From an uncultured Lachnospiraceae bacterium (GTDB taxonomy: Bacteria; Bacillota_A; Clostridia; Lachnospirales; Lachnospiraceae), in NCBI GenBank assembly GCA_910577835.1, contig CAJTOU010000002.1:21185-85184 (forward strand): a stretch of 64,000 nucleotides of DNA, given 5' to 3'. A model generated the notes under the pieces. That model ran no database searches, had not been told where the DNA came from, and was given only the letters and a program-made list of their open reading frames with translations. The first letter of the stretch is position 1; each line of letters begins with the position of its first letter. Shown here one piece after another: positions 52,484 through 61,957 of the stretch. A program made the position numbers and the translations under genes.

Positions 52484-53524
52484 ATGTTTGATGTCGATAT
52501 TTTAAAAAAGCATGAATTTCATGATTCGGTCATAGAAACTGTGAATTGGGATTTAAATACAAAATTTTTCAATTTAAGGGGAGAATTTCCAGAGTGGGAG
52601 CGTACAGAGAACAGTGGATGTTCTTATTATTGTTTTTGGTTTTCAGGAGTAAAAAATTTGTCCACAGAAGAGAAAGATTATAAGGAAAGCAGTCTTATAG
52701 AAATAAAAATAATTCCTTTTGAATCGGAATATCATGTCAAAATAATGATTGATATAGAGTTTGGTAATTTTGCAGCAATAGAATTTTCATGTACAAGTAT
52801 TAAATGTGATTTCTATAAGTATAAAGGCATGTCTTATCAAAATGTGTACTATGATTCGCAGTATCAGTTGAGTTTTCGAAAAATGCGAAGTGCATATAAG
52901 AAAAACAATTTTTTAGAAACAGAATATAAGGATTTGAAAGATGGATATACTGTAAAGGCGGATTCCTACGCAACAAAAAGTCATGTGGAAAATAATATAG
53001 AATATGGGAGATTATTTATTCAAAAATGCTGTCTGATGTATCAGAATAAAACAATATTTGAGTATGAATCTATCTATCGGATGCCCCGTATCACGGCAGA
53101 AATCATTCATCATCGAAACGGAAAGAAATATTTTTTGTTTAAATCAGACTTATATGGGTTAAATATATATGATATAGAAGGTAAAAGTGTATTTTATTAC
53201 ATACCGGAAGGATTACAGCATCATTATGAATATGTTTTAGGAGAATCTTTCATTATCACAGATATTCATTATGATTCAAAGACAGATAAAATCGCGTATG
53301 AGGGCTGCTATTGGGCTGGAACAAATGATGTAATGGTGGGGGATTTTTCGGACCCTATGAATTTTTCGCCGGAACTTGTCAGTATGCATGAAATCGTGGA
53401 CCCTGATTATGAGCTGTATGATGATATTGATTTTAGAAAATGGGAAAATGGAGAATTATATTTGTTTGCAGACAGGAGGATTGAGAAAAAAATAGATGTT
53501 CAAAAATGGGTGTGTTTATTATAA
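52484..53524 (+). CDS. Hypothetical protein, 346 residues
   Basis: A soluble protein with two parts. The first 110 residues (HEFHDSVIETVNWDLNTKFF, then a beta-rich stretch) resemble small immunity-type proteins in layout. The second part (about 170-346) is beta-rich with YGLNIYDIEGKSVFYYIPEG and GCYWAGTNDVMVGDFSDP, a pattern like a WD/propeller-type fold. I cannot assign a family. It lies before a SUKH gene and two further orphan-type genes, a setting usual for collected immunity genes. AAAGAGGAAAA precedes the ATG. Confidence 0.6.
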   Translation: MFDVDILKKHEFHDSVIETVNWDLNTKFFNLRGEFPEWERTENSGCSYYCFWFSGVKNLSTEEKDYKESSLIEIKIIPFESEYHVKIMIDIEFGNFAAIEFSCTSIKCDFYKYKGMSYQNVYYDSQYQLSFRKMRSAYKKNNFLETEYKDLKDGYTVKADSYATKSHVENNIEYGRLFIQKCCLMYQNKTIFEYESIYRMPRITAEIIHHRNGKKYFLFKSDLYGLNIYDIEGKSVFYYIPEGLQHHYEYVLGESFIITDIHYDSKTDKIAYEGCYWAGTNDVMVGDFSDPMNFSPELVSMHEIVDPDYELYDDIDFRKWENGELYLFADRRIEKKIDVQKWVCLL

Positions 53525-53603
53525 AATGAAAACTGTAAATGAATACAAAAAATAAAGGAAATAATAAAAGGGATTAAAAGAAGAAATAGAGGAGGTACTT
53601 GTT

Positions 53604-54368
53604 ATGACACATGTAGAAGAAGAGAATTTTATTAAAGCAGCATATCAGGCATTAATTGAACGGGGAGTGATAACAGAGGATATGTTGTCACCTTCTACTG
53701 TTACTGATGAAATGCTGGAGGAATTTGAGCAGGAATTTGATGTAAAACTGCCGTCTATTCTGCGTACTTATTTAAAGACGTACTGTCATAATATTTGTTC
53801 GCTTCGAGCACCAATTCCGATGGATGATTTAGCTTCATCATACAACAGTGTTATGCATCAAATACAATCAATGTCCCCACAGGAAATAGGAGAGATTGAG
53901 GAAGACGAAGAACCATATCTGGGAGCATGGTGGTGTGGAATATTGCCGATACCGGAAAAGGACCCGTTAAGCTATTACAGGGATAGTATGGAGGGATTTC
54001 GAGAAATTGTCGATTATCTGGAAGACAATGGAGTAACTCTTGAAGATATAAAGCAGTTTGTGCCGTTTGCAGACTGGGAGGGAGCAGGCGCTTTATGTTT
54101 TGATGTAAACAGGAAAGAAGAAAGTTTGGATTGGAAGGATTCTGATACATGGCAGATATGCTGGTTTGACCATGAGGAGTTTGACTGGGAAGAAGCGGCG
54201 TATATTGATAAAGACGGAACAGTTACCGGAGACAAATTGTTGCCGGATTTTGAGAGTTTTCTAAAACTGTACTTTTATGGAATTTATGATAATCTTTATG
54301 ATAAGTATTTGAAAAGAAGTGGAGAAGAGAAGCCAGATAGGAGCAGTTGGTGTGAGTTGGCAGTGTGA
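53604..54368 (+). CDS. SMI1/KNR4 (SUKH) family protein
   Basis: A 254-residue acidic protein. The SUKH core is visible at about 25-60: VTDEMLEEFEQEFDVKLPSI followed by LRTYLKTYCHNICSL. The later WGGI-like element is ILPIPEKDPLSYYRD and a FADWEGAGALCFDV segment near 150-165 matches the nucleotide-like pocket of the superfamily. The final FESFLKLYFYGIYD helix is typical. It is longer than the other SUKH protein in the window. Probably an immunity protein. No toxin partner is visible. The stop is nine bases before the next gene. GAGGAGGTAC precedes the ATG. Confidence 0.85.
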   Translation: MTHVEEENFIKAAYQALIERGVITEDMLSPSTVTDEMLEEFEQEFDVKLPSILRTYLKTYCHNICSLRAPIPMDDLASSYNSVMHQIQSMSPQEIGEIEEDEEPYLGAWWCGILPIPEKDPLSYYRDSMEGFREIVDYLEDNGVTLEDIKQFVPFADWEGAGALCFDVNRKEESLDWKDSDTWQICWFDHEEFDWEEAAYIDKDGTVTGDKLLPDFESFLKLYFYGIYDNLYDKYLKRSGEEKPDRSSWCELAV

Positions 54369-54377
54369 GGTAAAATT

Positions 54378-54836
54378 ATGAGAAAACTTTATTTATGGGG
54401 CTGGTATTCTTCCGAGTTTGTGACTGACTGGCTGATACCTGAGATAGAAAAGAACTGCAAGCAATATGGAGTACTCTCACAGACCGCTTATGAAATTTTT
54501 CAAAAGAATAAATTTGCAGAAAACAGCATATATTTTCATCACGGATATGCAGAAAGTGATATTCCGATTGGACAGGAATACGAAGAACTTTCATTTATTG
54601 AGGATTATAATCTGCCAGAGGTTTTTATACAGAAATGTCATGCAAAAATTTTGTGTTTTTTTAATGCTTTTCATACACGACCGACTGAGTCGGCTATGAG
54701 GGGACATCATGAACTTAGTTTGATACAATTTGAACAGGGAGTTCCTCAAATTATCTATGATGAATTGCACGAAATTACAAAACAAAATCCCCTTAATTCA
54801 ACAAAAAAACGGTTCTGTTTATCTTCGAAAGAGTAA
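54378..54836 (+). CDS. Hypothetical protein, 152 residues
   Basis: A soluble protein rich in aromatic residues that begins MRKLYLWGWYSSEFVTDWLI. It has an IYFHHGYAESDIP segment near 55 and a HTRPTESAMRGHHELS stretch near 105. I know no family for it. It follows the SUKH gene by nine bases with its own GTGAGGT site inside the spacer, so the two are co-transcribed. It could be another immunity-type gene or a degraded toxin. Neither is supported beyond position. Confidence 0.55.
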   Translation: MRKLYLWGWYSSEFVTDWLIPEIEKNCKQYGVLSQTAYEIFQKNKFAENSIYFHHGYAESDIPIGQEYEELSFIEDYNLPEVFIQKCHAKILCFFNAFHTRPTESAMRGHHELSLIQFEQGVPQIIYDELHEITKQNPLNSTKKRFCLSSKE

Positions 54837-54940
54837 ATTGCAGATATGATATAAATTTATAGAGTGAACTGCCCGCCACTTAAAGAAGCAGGAGTATTCT
54901 TGCTGGAATTTAATAAAACAATGAATAGGAGAAATAATAA

Positions 54941-55129
54941 ATGGAAAAAAGATTAAAGGTAATTATTGATAACTGTCCACAAAATCATGTCTGTCCGTCA
55001 GTGAAAATCTGTCCTGTGGGTGCTCTGACACAGGATGGCTTTCATGCTCCGGTGGTTGATGAGGGTATATGTATTAAATGTGGAAAATGTTCTAATTTTT
55101 GTCCTAAGAAAGCATTAGTTTTAGAATAA
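54941..55129 (+). CDS. Small 4Fe-4S ferredoxin-like protein
   Basis: A 62-residue protein. The C-terminal half has CIKCGKCSNFCP, a full CxxCxxCxxxCP cluster motif. The N-terminal half has CPQNHVCPSVKICPVGAL, with Cys12, Cys18 and Cys24 and the CP that would complete a second cluster in the usual crosswise way. The spacing of the first set is longer than standard. It could bind one or two 4Fe-4S clusters and carry electrons. TAGGAGAAAT precedes the ATG. The partner enzyme is not in the window. Confidence 0.85.
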   Translation: MEKRLKVIIDNCPQNHVCPSVKICPVGALTQDGFHAPVVDEGICIKCGKCSNFCPKKALVLE

Positions 55130-55324
55130 GTAAAATATAAAAATGAGAACGGAGAAAATGTAATATTAATCAATACAGGATATACATATATAATTATAAA
55201 TAAAAAGAAAATTATATTCAATCTATAACAAAAAAGAATACCTTAAAAAGAACAGCCAAAGGGGTGAAAGAGCGCATAAACAAAGTATTTGGTTGCCTGA
55301 AAAAACGCATATACGTTCTAAAAA

Positions 55325-55374
55325 TGGATGCAGATAATTATACTATAAAAGTAGAATACTGCATCCGTTTTTTA
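55325..55374 (+). terminator. Terminator before restriction-modification genes
   Basis: GGATGCAG pairs with CTGCATCC across an A/T-rich loop and is followed by GTTTTTT. It lies in the 352 bp gap 55130-55481. The remainder of that gap is AT-rich with no gene I can support. Confidence 0.75.
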
Positions 55375-55481
55375 CTTCAAATTTCCAGATTTCTATTGAA
55401 AATAACAAAAAAAATGGTATAATTAATAGGAAAGTGTCCAATAGATAAAGAAAAATGTTGCATAAAATGGAGAGAACAAAT

Positions 55482-57617
55482 ATGAGATATACGGCAACGG
55501 AAATGGCCAAAAAATTAGACATATCAAGGTCTTATCTGTATTATCTGAAAGAAGCTGGTGTGGTGGAAATAGAAAAAAATGAAAACGGAAAACCGATATG
55601 GACAGAATCCGTTTATAACCAGTTATTTGAATATATTAAAAAAAATCACCGCACAGAGGAAGCAGATAATACTCAGCCATTGTATAAAACGACAAAAATT
55701 AATAATCGACGGTATCTGGGCAGCAAATATAAGCTGCTTCCTTTTATCACAAAGGTAGTAGAGGAGGAATGTGAAAATATCAATACAATTGCAGATGTGT
55801 TTGCGGGAACAGGGGCAGTTGCATCCGCATTTATTGATAAAAAAATTATTACAAATGATATTATGTACAGCAATTATATCTGCCATGTAGCATGGTTTGA
55901 CAGCGAACCGTATTCTGAACAGAAGATTGTAAAACTTATTATGAAATATAATCAGATGACAGTAAAAGAAGACAATTATATGAGTACCTGCTTTGCGGAT
56001 ACTTATTTTTCACTGGAGGACTGTCGTAAAATAGGATATATCAGAGAGGATATTGAACAGAGATATCAGAAAAAACAGATTAATGCAAGAGAAAGGGCGC
56101 TGTTGATTACCTCGCTTTTATATGCAATGGATAAAATTGCAAATACCTGCGGGCATTATGATGCCTATCGTCAAGGAATTGTATTTGAGAAGCATTTGGA
56201 AATGTCCGTACCTACACCGGAGCAGCATTTAAATGAAAATAATATCTGTTATAATACAGACAGCAATAAGCTGATGTCGGAAATTGAAGCAGATTTGGTA
56301 TATATTGACCCACCGTATAATTCAAGGCAGTACTGCGATGCTTATCATTTGCTGGAAAATATTGCCAGATGGGAAAAACCGGAGGTATTTGGAGTTGCAA
56401 GAAAAATGGACAGGACAAAGCTGAAAAGTAAATATTGTACCCAGCGTGCGGCAAAGGCCTTTGAGCAGTTAATTGATTCTGTTCATGCGAAATATATTCT
56501 TTTATCCTATAATAATATGGCAGAAAAAGGAAATGACAGGTCCAATGCCAAAATCAGTGATGAGGATATTATGAGGATTCTGGAGAAAAAAGGAGAGGTA
56601 AAAGTGTTTGCCGAGGATTATAAGGTGTTTTCTGCCGGAAAGTCAGATATAAAGAAGAATCAGGAGAGATTATTTTTGTGTAAATGTTATGAAAATGAAA
56701 AAGAAATTATTCCGTCTGCATTAAATTATACAGGAGGAAAATATAAGCTTCTTCCACAGATACTTCCGTTGTTTCCAAAGGATGCGGACAAGGTGGTGGA
56801 TTTGTTCTGCGGCGGCTGTAATGTGGGCATAAATGTAAATTGCAGCAAGGTACAGTTTAATGATTCCAATTCCTGTCTGATAGGATTGCTTGGTATGATG
56901 AAAAGGCTGTCAAAAGAACAAATTTTAAACTGGGTGTTTCATGCGATTAAAAAATACGGGCTATCACTGGTAAGCGAAAACGGGTATGAATATTATCACT
57001 GCGAAAGCTCTTCGGGACTTGGTTCGTATAATAAGGCGGGTTTTAACAGACTTAGAGATGATTTTAACAATAAAGAGGAAAAAGACGATGAATATTATTT
57101 GATGTTGTATCTTTTAATTGTATATTCATTTAATAATCAGATAAGGTTTAACCGAAAGGGAGAGTTTAATCTGCCGGTTGGAAAGAGGGATTTTAATGTA
57201 AAAATGCAGGCCAAGCTGGGAGCGTTTTTGGACAGAATAAAAAGCGGCGACTATCAGTTTACGAATCTGGATTTCAGAGAAATTGATTTGGAAAATTTTA
57301 CAGAGAAAAGCTTTTTTTATGCGGACCCGCCGTATCTGATTACCTGTGCGACATACAATGAGCAGGCGGGGTGGACGGAAGAAGATGAAAAGGATTTACT
57401 TGAATTTTTGGAGAAACTGGATAAAAAAGGAATACGATTTGCTTTGTCAAATGTTTTGGAAAGCAAGGGGAAAAAGAATGAGATTCTAAGCGAATGGATA
57501 GAAAAGAATAAGAAATTTAAGGCGATTCCTTTGAATTACAGCTATTCCAATTCTAATTATCATACAAAACAGCGTGAAAGTGTGACAAGAGAAGTTCTTG
57601 TGGTGAATTATGAGTGA
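55482..57617 (+). CDS. HTH plus double adenine-N6 methyltransferase of a type IIS system
   Basis: 711 residues from the ATG at 55482, set by GGAGAG upstream. Residues 1-50 look like a MerR-type helix-turn-helix (MAKKLDISRSYLYYLKEAGV). Two D12-class methyltransferase domains follow. The first has motif I ADVFAGTGAVAS (about 104-115) and motif IV DPPYN (about 276). The second begins YTGGKYKLL with motif I DLFCGGCNVGIN (about 440) and motif IV DPPYL (about 615). Two domains in one chain, as in M.FokI, let each strand of an asymmetric site be methylated. The nuclease gene follows by nine bases. The HTH may also regulate the operon. Confidence 0.92.
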   Translation: MRYTATEMAKKLDISRSYLYYLKEAGVVEIEKNENGKPIWTESVYNQLFEYIKKNHRTEEADNTQPLYKTTKINNRRYLGSKYKLLPFITKVVEEECENINTIADVFAGTGAVASAFIDKKIITNDIMYSNYICHVAWFDSEPYSEQKIVKLIMKYNQMTVKEDNYMSTCFADTYFSLEDCRKIGYIREDIEQRYQKKQINARERALLITSLLYAMDKIANTCGHYDAYRQGIVFEKHLEMSVPTPEQHLNENNICYNTDSNKLMSEIEADLVYIDPPYNSRQYCDAYHLLENIARWEKPEVFGVARKMDRTKLKSKYCTQRAAKAFEQLIDSVHAKYILLSYNNMAEKGNDRSNAKISDEDIMRILEKKGEVKVFAEDYKVFSAGKSDIKKNQERLFLCKCYENEKEIIPSALNYTGGKYKLLPQILPLFPKDADKVVDLFCGGCNVGINVNCSKVQFNDSNSCLIGLLGMMKRLSKEQILNWVFHAIKKYGLSLVSENGYEYYHCESSSGLGSYNKAGFNRLRDDFNNKEEKDDEYYLMLYLLIVYSFNNQIRFNRKGEFNLPVGKRDFNVKMQAKLGAFLDRIKSGDYQFTNLDFREIDLENFTEKSFFYADPPYLITCATYNEQAGWTEEDEKDLLEFLEKLDKKGIRFALSNVLESKGKKNEILSEWIEKNKKFKAIPLNYSYSNSNYHTKQRESVTREVLVVNYE

Positions 57618-57626
57618 GGAGCAGTT

Positions 57627-59621
57627 ATGGCAAATGAAACAGGTTTTAAAAGTTATTGCTGGTCGGTGGGAACGACCAGCTATCGGACAGATAAGTTTAA
57701 TATGAATATTGAAAAGCAGCTTGGATATATGAAGGAATTTAGAAATCTGCCTGAAAATGCAGGAAAGACATGGATTGGGAATAATGCATTTCAGGCAGAG
57801 TATTATTTTTTTCTAAAGGCAAAGGGATTTGTAAAGGGAGATGCGCCAAGACCGGATAAGGATGCCAGGGAAAAAACTTCGGGTTTGCGGGATATTGGAC
57901 TGCTTGATGATGAGAGAAATCTGACAAAGGCAGGGGAGGAATTGCTTGCGATTGCAGAAGCAGGAGATTTTTCGGCGGATAATTTATTAGAGATTCCAAG
58001 AGACAGCTTTGTATACTTTCGGCAGATGATAAAAACCTGCAATGATGTAGATGGAAAAAAAGTACGGCCGTTTGTGGTATTTTTGTATGTGATAAGCAGA
58101 ACAAAGTATCTGACTTATCATGAATTTACTTATCTTTTGCCGCTGTGTGTGGATAAAAAAACAACGGATAAAATTATAGATAAAATTCTTTCTTCAAGAA
58201 ACAGTATGATATGTTATGAGGATATTATACTGTCTGTTCTTATGGATATGCAGAATTATAGGTATGCGCTGTATTTGCTGCAAACGGAACCTATTAGCGA
58301 AAAATTAATCTGCAATATAGGAATGAATCGAAAAAGTGCAAATTATGATAAGCAGTATTATGTGCTTTACACAATTTTAAGAGAGATTGTTTTTGAAAAC
58401 AGCGATTTGGTGATTGAATTTTATAACGCGACAAATAAAATTCCAAATAGTAAGGTGGGAAGCTCATGGCGCAAATATTTTTTTCAAAGCACGGCGAGAA
58501 GCGTAATGAAGAAAAAGGGAAGGGATGTATTAAATCAGGTTCCAATACTTCAGGCACAGGATGAAAAAATTTTTCGTGAAGAATTTTTTAAAATTATGCA
58601 TTTATTTAAAGCAAAGGCAACGCTGTCAGATTATTTTGATTTAAACAGGCGATATTTTAAAATTACGGATACTGTTTTATTTGAAGATGATAAAGTAAAG
58701 CTGGATGTACTGCCGGGCTGTTATGTGGAATGCATAAAAGATACACTTGGCGAATTTGCATTTGAGGCAACTGATTTGCTGGAAAGGAATGCCAGTCTGG
58801 AGGAAATACATCCATGTTTAAATGTAAAGGCGGATATATTGTATTGTAAACTGGGTGAATTATTCGGCAGAGAGGTAAGAGATACGGGTTCGGCAAGGCA
58901 GGTAATCTGGAATGAGCGGTATGTAAGACTGAATAAGCTGATTGAGGAGAAATTTTCTGCTGATAAATTGATTGATTTGCTTAGCTGTTTTGAGGAGAGA
59001 AAAGATGATGAAATTCGTATGCGGGTGACGGATAATGCAGATATTCCTACGATTTTTGAGTATGTGCTTGGTATTGCATGGTATATCATAAGCGGCAGGA
59101 GGGGAGATGTGCTGGAATATATGAATCTTTCGCTGGAGGCAGATTTGCTGCCAAAGACGCATGCCGGAGGGGGTGAGGCAGATATTGTGTGGAAGTATGA
59201 GAAAACAGGGGAATATCCGGCGCATACGCTTTTGATAGAGGCAACGCTTGCGGATAAAGGAAATCAGAGGAGAATGGAAATGGAGCCGGTATCAAGGCAT
59301 CTGGGGGATTACAGGCTTGCAAATCCTGAAATAGAAGCGTACTGTATTTTTTCTGCTCCTTTTCTGCATCCAAATGTAATTTCTGACTTCAGAGGACGTC
59401 GGTATATGGAATATTATAATTCAGCCGGAACAGAGTATATTCAGGGAATGAAAATACTGCCGATGCAGACTTCAGAATTAAAGGAGCTGATTCGGTTTCA
59501 TATTGGATATGCAGAGGTTTACAGGCTGCTTGACAGGGCTTATTATTCTGGAGGACCGGCAGCAGAGTGGTATGAGGAGAATATTGTGCGAGGGATAAAA
59601 AGTATTCCAAAAGAAAGATAG
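57627..59621 (+). CDS. AlwI-like type IIS restriction endonuclease
   Basis: A 664-residue protein. The opening KSYCWSVGTTSYRTDKFN is the start motif of the AlwI family. A helical specificity part takes up about 50-480. The nuclease part has HAGGGEADIVW with candidate Asp519, LIEATL with Glu538, and GNQRRMEMEPVSRHLGDY, the last being the best AlwI-family marker. Together these make a PD-(D/E)xK-type active site. Such enzymes cut to one side of an asymmetric site. The site cannot be read from sequence. GTGAGGAGC precedes the ATG. The pair forms a self-contained module and would defend the cell against unmethylated phage or plasmid DNA. Confidence 0.87.
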   Translation: MANETGFKSYCWSVGTTSYRTDKFNMNIEKQLGYMKEFRNLPENAGKTWIGNNAFQAEYYFFLKAKGFVKGDAPRPDKDAREKTSGLRDIGLLDDERNLTKAGEELLAIAEAGDFSADNLLEIPRDSFVYFRQMIKTCNDVDGKKVRPFVVFLYVISRTKYLTYHEFTYLLPLCVDKKTTDKIIDKILSSRNSMICYEDIILSVLMDMQNYRYALYLLQTEPISEKLICNIGMNRKSANYDKQYYVLYTILREIVFENSDLVIEFYNATNKIPNSKVGSSWRKYFFQSTARSVMKKKGRDVLNQVPILQAQDEKIFREEFFKIMHLFKAKATLSDYFDLNRRYFKITDTVLFEDDKVKLDVLPGCYVECIKDTLGEFAFEATDLLERNASLEEIHPCLNVKADILYCKLGELFGREVRDTGSARQVIWNERYVRLNKLIEEKFSADKLIDLLSCFEERKDDEIRMRVTDNADIPTIFEYVLGIAWYIISGRRGDVLEYMNLSLEADLLPKTHAGGGEADIVWKYEKTGEYPAHTLLIEATLADKGNQRRMEMEPVSRHLGDYRLANPEIEAYCIFSAPFLHPNVISDFRGRRYMEYYNSAGTEYIQGMKILPMQTSELKELIRFHIGYAEVYRLLDRAYYSGGPAAEWYEENIVRGIKSIPKER

Positions 59622-59673
59622 GGAGATTTCATTTTGTAAACTTTAAAGTACAATAGGTAAAGGAATAAGGGTT

Positions 59674-60408
59674 ATGTTGAGAATAGGGATATGTGATGAC
59701 AGTTTATCAGACAGGGAACAAATGGAGAAGTTTTGTGAAGTTTATTTGAAAGAAGTAAAGACAGAGTATGAGTATCTGCATTTTTCTTCAGGGGAAGAAC
59801 TTCTGAAGTATTGTAACAGGAAGAAAAAAGAAAGTATAGATATTTTATTTCTGGATATGGAAATGGGAGAGATAGACGGCCTTTCAGTTCGAGATGAGTT
59901 AAAAACAGAAGATTCTGTCAAACGGATTATTTTTATTACCAATCATGGAGAGAGTATACGCATGGCTTTTGGGTTAAAAGTTATGGGATTTGCGGAAAAA
60001 CCTGTATCTTATGAGCAAATCGGGAAATGGCTGGAAGAAATTTTAAGAGAACAACAGGAAAATATAACGATTGTTTATGAAGGGTTTCAGAGAAGAGAGT
60101 GTGTAGAAATTGAACAGATTGAATATATACAGGCGGACAGAAATTACAGTGTTTTGTATCTGCATGGTCAGACAGAGAATATTTTGACACCACAGAATAT
60201 GAAGTATTGGGAAGAAAAATTAAAAGGTCTTTTCTTTGTGCGTGTACATAAGTCTTTTATTGTGAATTTACAGCATGTGGTAAATATTTCAAAAGAAGTT
60301 AAATTACGGGATAATAAAATTATAATTCCAGTGGGAAGAACTTATAGGGATAAAGCAAGGACAAAGTATATGAATTATATAAAAGATAAAGTAAGGAGGC
60401 GTGTATGA
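59674..60408 (+). CDS. LytTR family response regulator
   Basis: A 244-residue protein. The receiver domain has Asp8/Asp9, phosphoacceptor Asp61 in ILFLDMEMG, FITNHG in place of the usual Thr motif, and a Lys in FAEKPVS. The LytTR domain (about 145-240) contains CVEIEQIEYIQADRNYSVLY and LFFVRVHKSFIVNLQHV and ends VPVGRTYRDKAR-like. It overlaps the kinase by four bases. Its targets are probably the direct repeats at 61747-61775 before the peptide transporter operon. Confidence 0.93.
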   Translation: MLRIGICDDSLSDREQMEKFCEVYLKEVKTEYEYLHFSSGEELLKYCNRKKKESIDILFLDMEMGEIDGLSVRDELKTEDSVKRIIFITNHGESIRMAFGLKVMGFAEKPVSYEQIGKWLEEILREQQENITIVYEGFQRRECVEIEQIEYIQADRNYSVLYLHGQTENILTPQNMKYWEEKLKGLFFVRVHKSFIVNLQHVVNISKEVKLRDNKIIIPVGRTYRDKARTKYMNYIKDKVRRRV

Positions 60409-61709
60409 AAGAGGATTTGGTATATACTTTTTTATATATTTCATTAGAAATTTTAAATTATTTATCTGCATATTTGATAATTTTTCATGCAAAGTTACAG
60501 GAAAGAAAAATATTTTTTGTATTAGCTATTTTAATGATTTTGGGAATAGGATTTACAGTTTCTATTTTTGCGGGGGTAGATGTTATGGAAACATACAGTT
60601 TTATTTTAGGAATATTGATTCCGTTATTTTTATTGAAAAAGCCAGAACGTAGATGGTTTCTGCTGTATCCGGTTGTGTTTATAGGGACTTCAGAAATTGT
60701 TGTCAGCAGTAGTTTTGTGGCAGGAATTATTTTGAACAAGTCCGAACTTGATTTACTGGAAAACAGGACAGTGATGTTAATGTGTGAAAGTACTACTATA
60801 TTTATGTTGTTAATTATATACATATATCAAAAATTTATCAAACATGAAAAGTGGGAAATTGAAATTACAAAGCGTCAATATATTATTTTATATACAGGGG
60901 TTATTTGTGCATTTGTTATTTTAGGCTGTGTGCAGGCGTTAAGTGATAACACAAAAATGTCTGTTCAAATGAGAAATATGTATGGACTTTCTATTGCGCT
61001 TATATGTATGATATTTGTAATTATGAGTTTATGGCAGGGAATGATTTATAGTAGAGAAATAAGGCACAGGCAGCAGGCGAAATTATATGAAGAATATATG
61101 AAAATGCAAGAAGAAAGAATTCATACAATTATATTAAATGATAAAGAAATGAGAAGATATCAACATGATATGAAAGCACATTTTACAGCGATGAAATCTT
61201 ATTATAAAAATCATGATTTTGAAGGACTGGAGAAATATTACAATGAAGCGATAAAATCTTCTGCTATATTTATAGTTAAAAAATATACCGGAAATGTCGC
61301 TTTGGATGCAGTAATACGACAGCTTGTGGAAGAAGCAGAGATAAAACGTATTCAAGTAATATTTGAAGGAATACTGGCAAAAAATTTTACAGTATCAGTA
61401 TTTGATTTATGTACAATTATGTCAAATCTAATAAAAAATGCAATTGAAGCCTGTGAAGAGATAGAGAATGATAAAGCGAAAACGATAAAGATTCATATGT
61501 TATCACAAAATGAACAAATATATATTTTAGTAAAAAATACTGTGGCACATAAAGTGGAAATAAAAGATAACAAATTGAATACGATAAAAACAGATAAGAA
61601 AAATCATGGATGGGGAAGTCAGAATGTAAAAGAGGCTGTAAAGAAGTATCAGGGAAGTCTGGAATATCAATATGAAGATGGATGGTTTCAGGCTGAAATA
61701 TTAATATAG
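60405..61709 (+). CDS. GHKL-type membrane sensor histidine kinase (AgrC-like)
   Basis: A 434-residue protein. About six membrane helices span the first 205 residues. The cytoplasmic part has RRYQHDMKAHFTAM with candidate His near 250, N-box NLIKNAIEACEE, a GWGSQNV lid and a YQGSLEYQYED final strand pair. This is the AgrC/ComD design, which senses secreted peptides at the membrane. It overlaps the response regulator by four bases. Downstream are a tiny ORF and a C39-type transporter, so the input could be a peptide exported by that transporter. Confidence 0.92.
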   Translation: MKEDLVYTFLYISLEILNYLSAYLIIFHAKLQERKIFFVLAILMILGIGFTVSIFAGVDVMETYSFILGILIPLFLLKKPERRWFLLYPVVFIGTSEIVVSSSFVAGIILNKSELDLLENRTVMLMCESTTIFMLLIIYIYQKFIKHEKWEIEITKRQYIILYTGVICAFVILGCVQALSDNTKMSVQMRNMYGLSIALICMIFVIMSLWQGMIYSREIRHRQQAKLYEEYMKMQEERIHTIILNDKEMRRYQHDMKAHFTAMKSYYKNHDFEGLEKYYNEAIKSSAIFIVKKYTGNVALDAVIRQLVEEAEIKRIQVIFEGILAKNFTVSVFDLCTIMSNLIKNAIEACEEIENDKAKTIKIHMLSQNEQIYILVKNTVAHKVEIKDNKLNTIKTDKKNHGWGSQNVKEAVKKYQGSLEYQYEDGWFQAEILI

Positions 61710-61746
61710 AAAAATGTTAGTAAATTGTAGAAAATCAGGTTTTTAT

Positions 61747-61813
61747 GTCGTTCGTCAAAAAAAATGTTGTTCGTCCATAACTGCTTGATTTTTTTATTTT
61801 TTCTGTTTATGAT
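61747..61813 (+). promoter_or_regulatory. LytTR-type direct repeats and promoter of transporter operon
   Basis: GTCGTTCGTC (61747-61756) and GTTGTTCGTC (61766-61775) are near-identical direct repeats 19 bp apart. A TATGAT -10 box follows at 61808-61813. TTCGTCC is shared with the ABC exporter promoter at 23791-23856. Confidence 0.6.
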
Positions 61814-61858
61814 AAAAATGAAAAAAATAAATATATCAAAAGTAAAGGAGAATTTAAA

Positions 61859-61909
61859 ATGTTTTGTTATTTTAATTTTGTTCAATTTTTAAAAAAATTG
61901 TTTGGTTAA
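61859..61909 (+). CDS. 16-residue ORF, candidate peptide or leader
   Basis: ATG at 61859 with an AAAGGAG site 7 bases upstream opens MFCYFNFVQFLKKLFG, then TAA. It is hydrophobic and aromatic with two Lys. It is the first frame after the LytTR promoter and lies 48 bases before the C39 transporter. It has no double-glycine leader, so it may be a signalling peptide, a leader ORF or chance. Confidence 0.35.
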   Translation: MFCYFNFVQFLKKLFG

Positions 61910-61957
61910 TAATAACTAAAAAAATTAAAAAGGAAACAAAAAACAGAGAGGATACTC

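Noticed and set aside
61818..61892. Alternative ORF MKKINISKVKENLKCFVI... in another frame before the C39 gene
   Set aside because: Its ATG lies 5 bases after the -10 box, has no ribosome site and would be at or before the transcript start.
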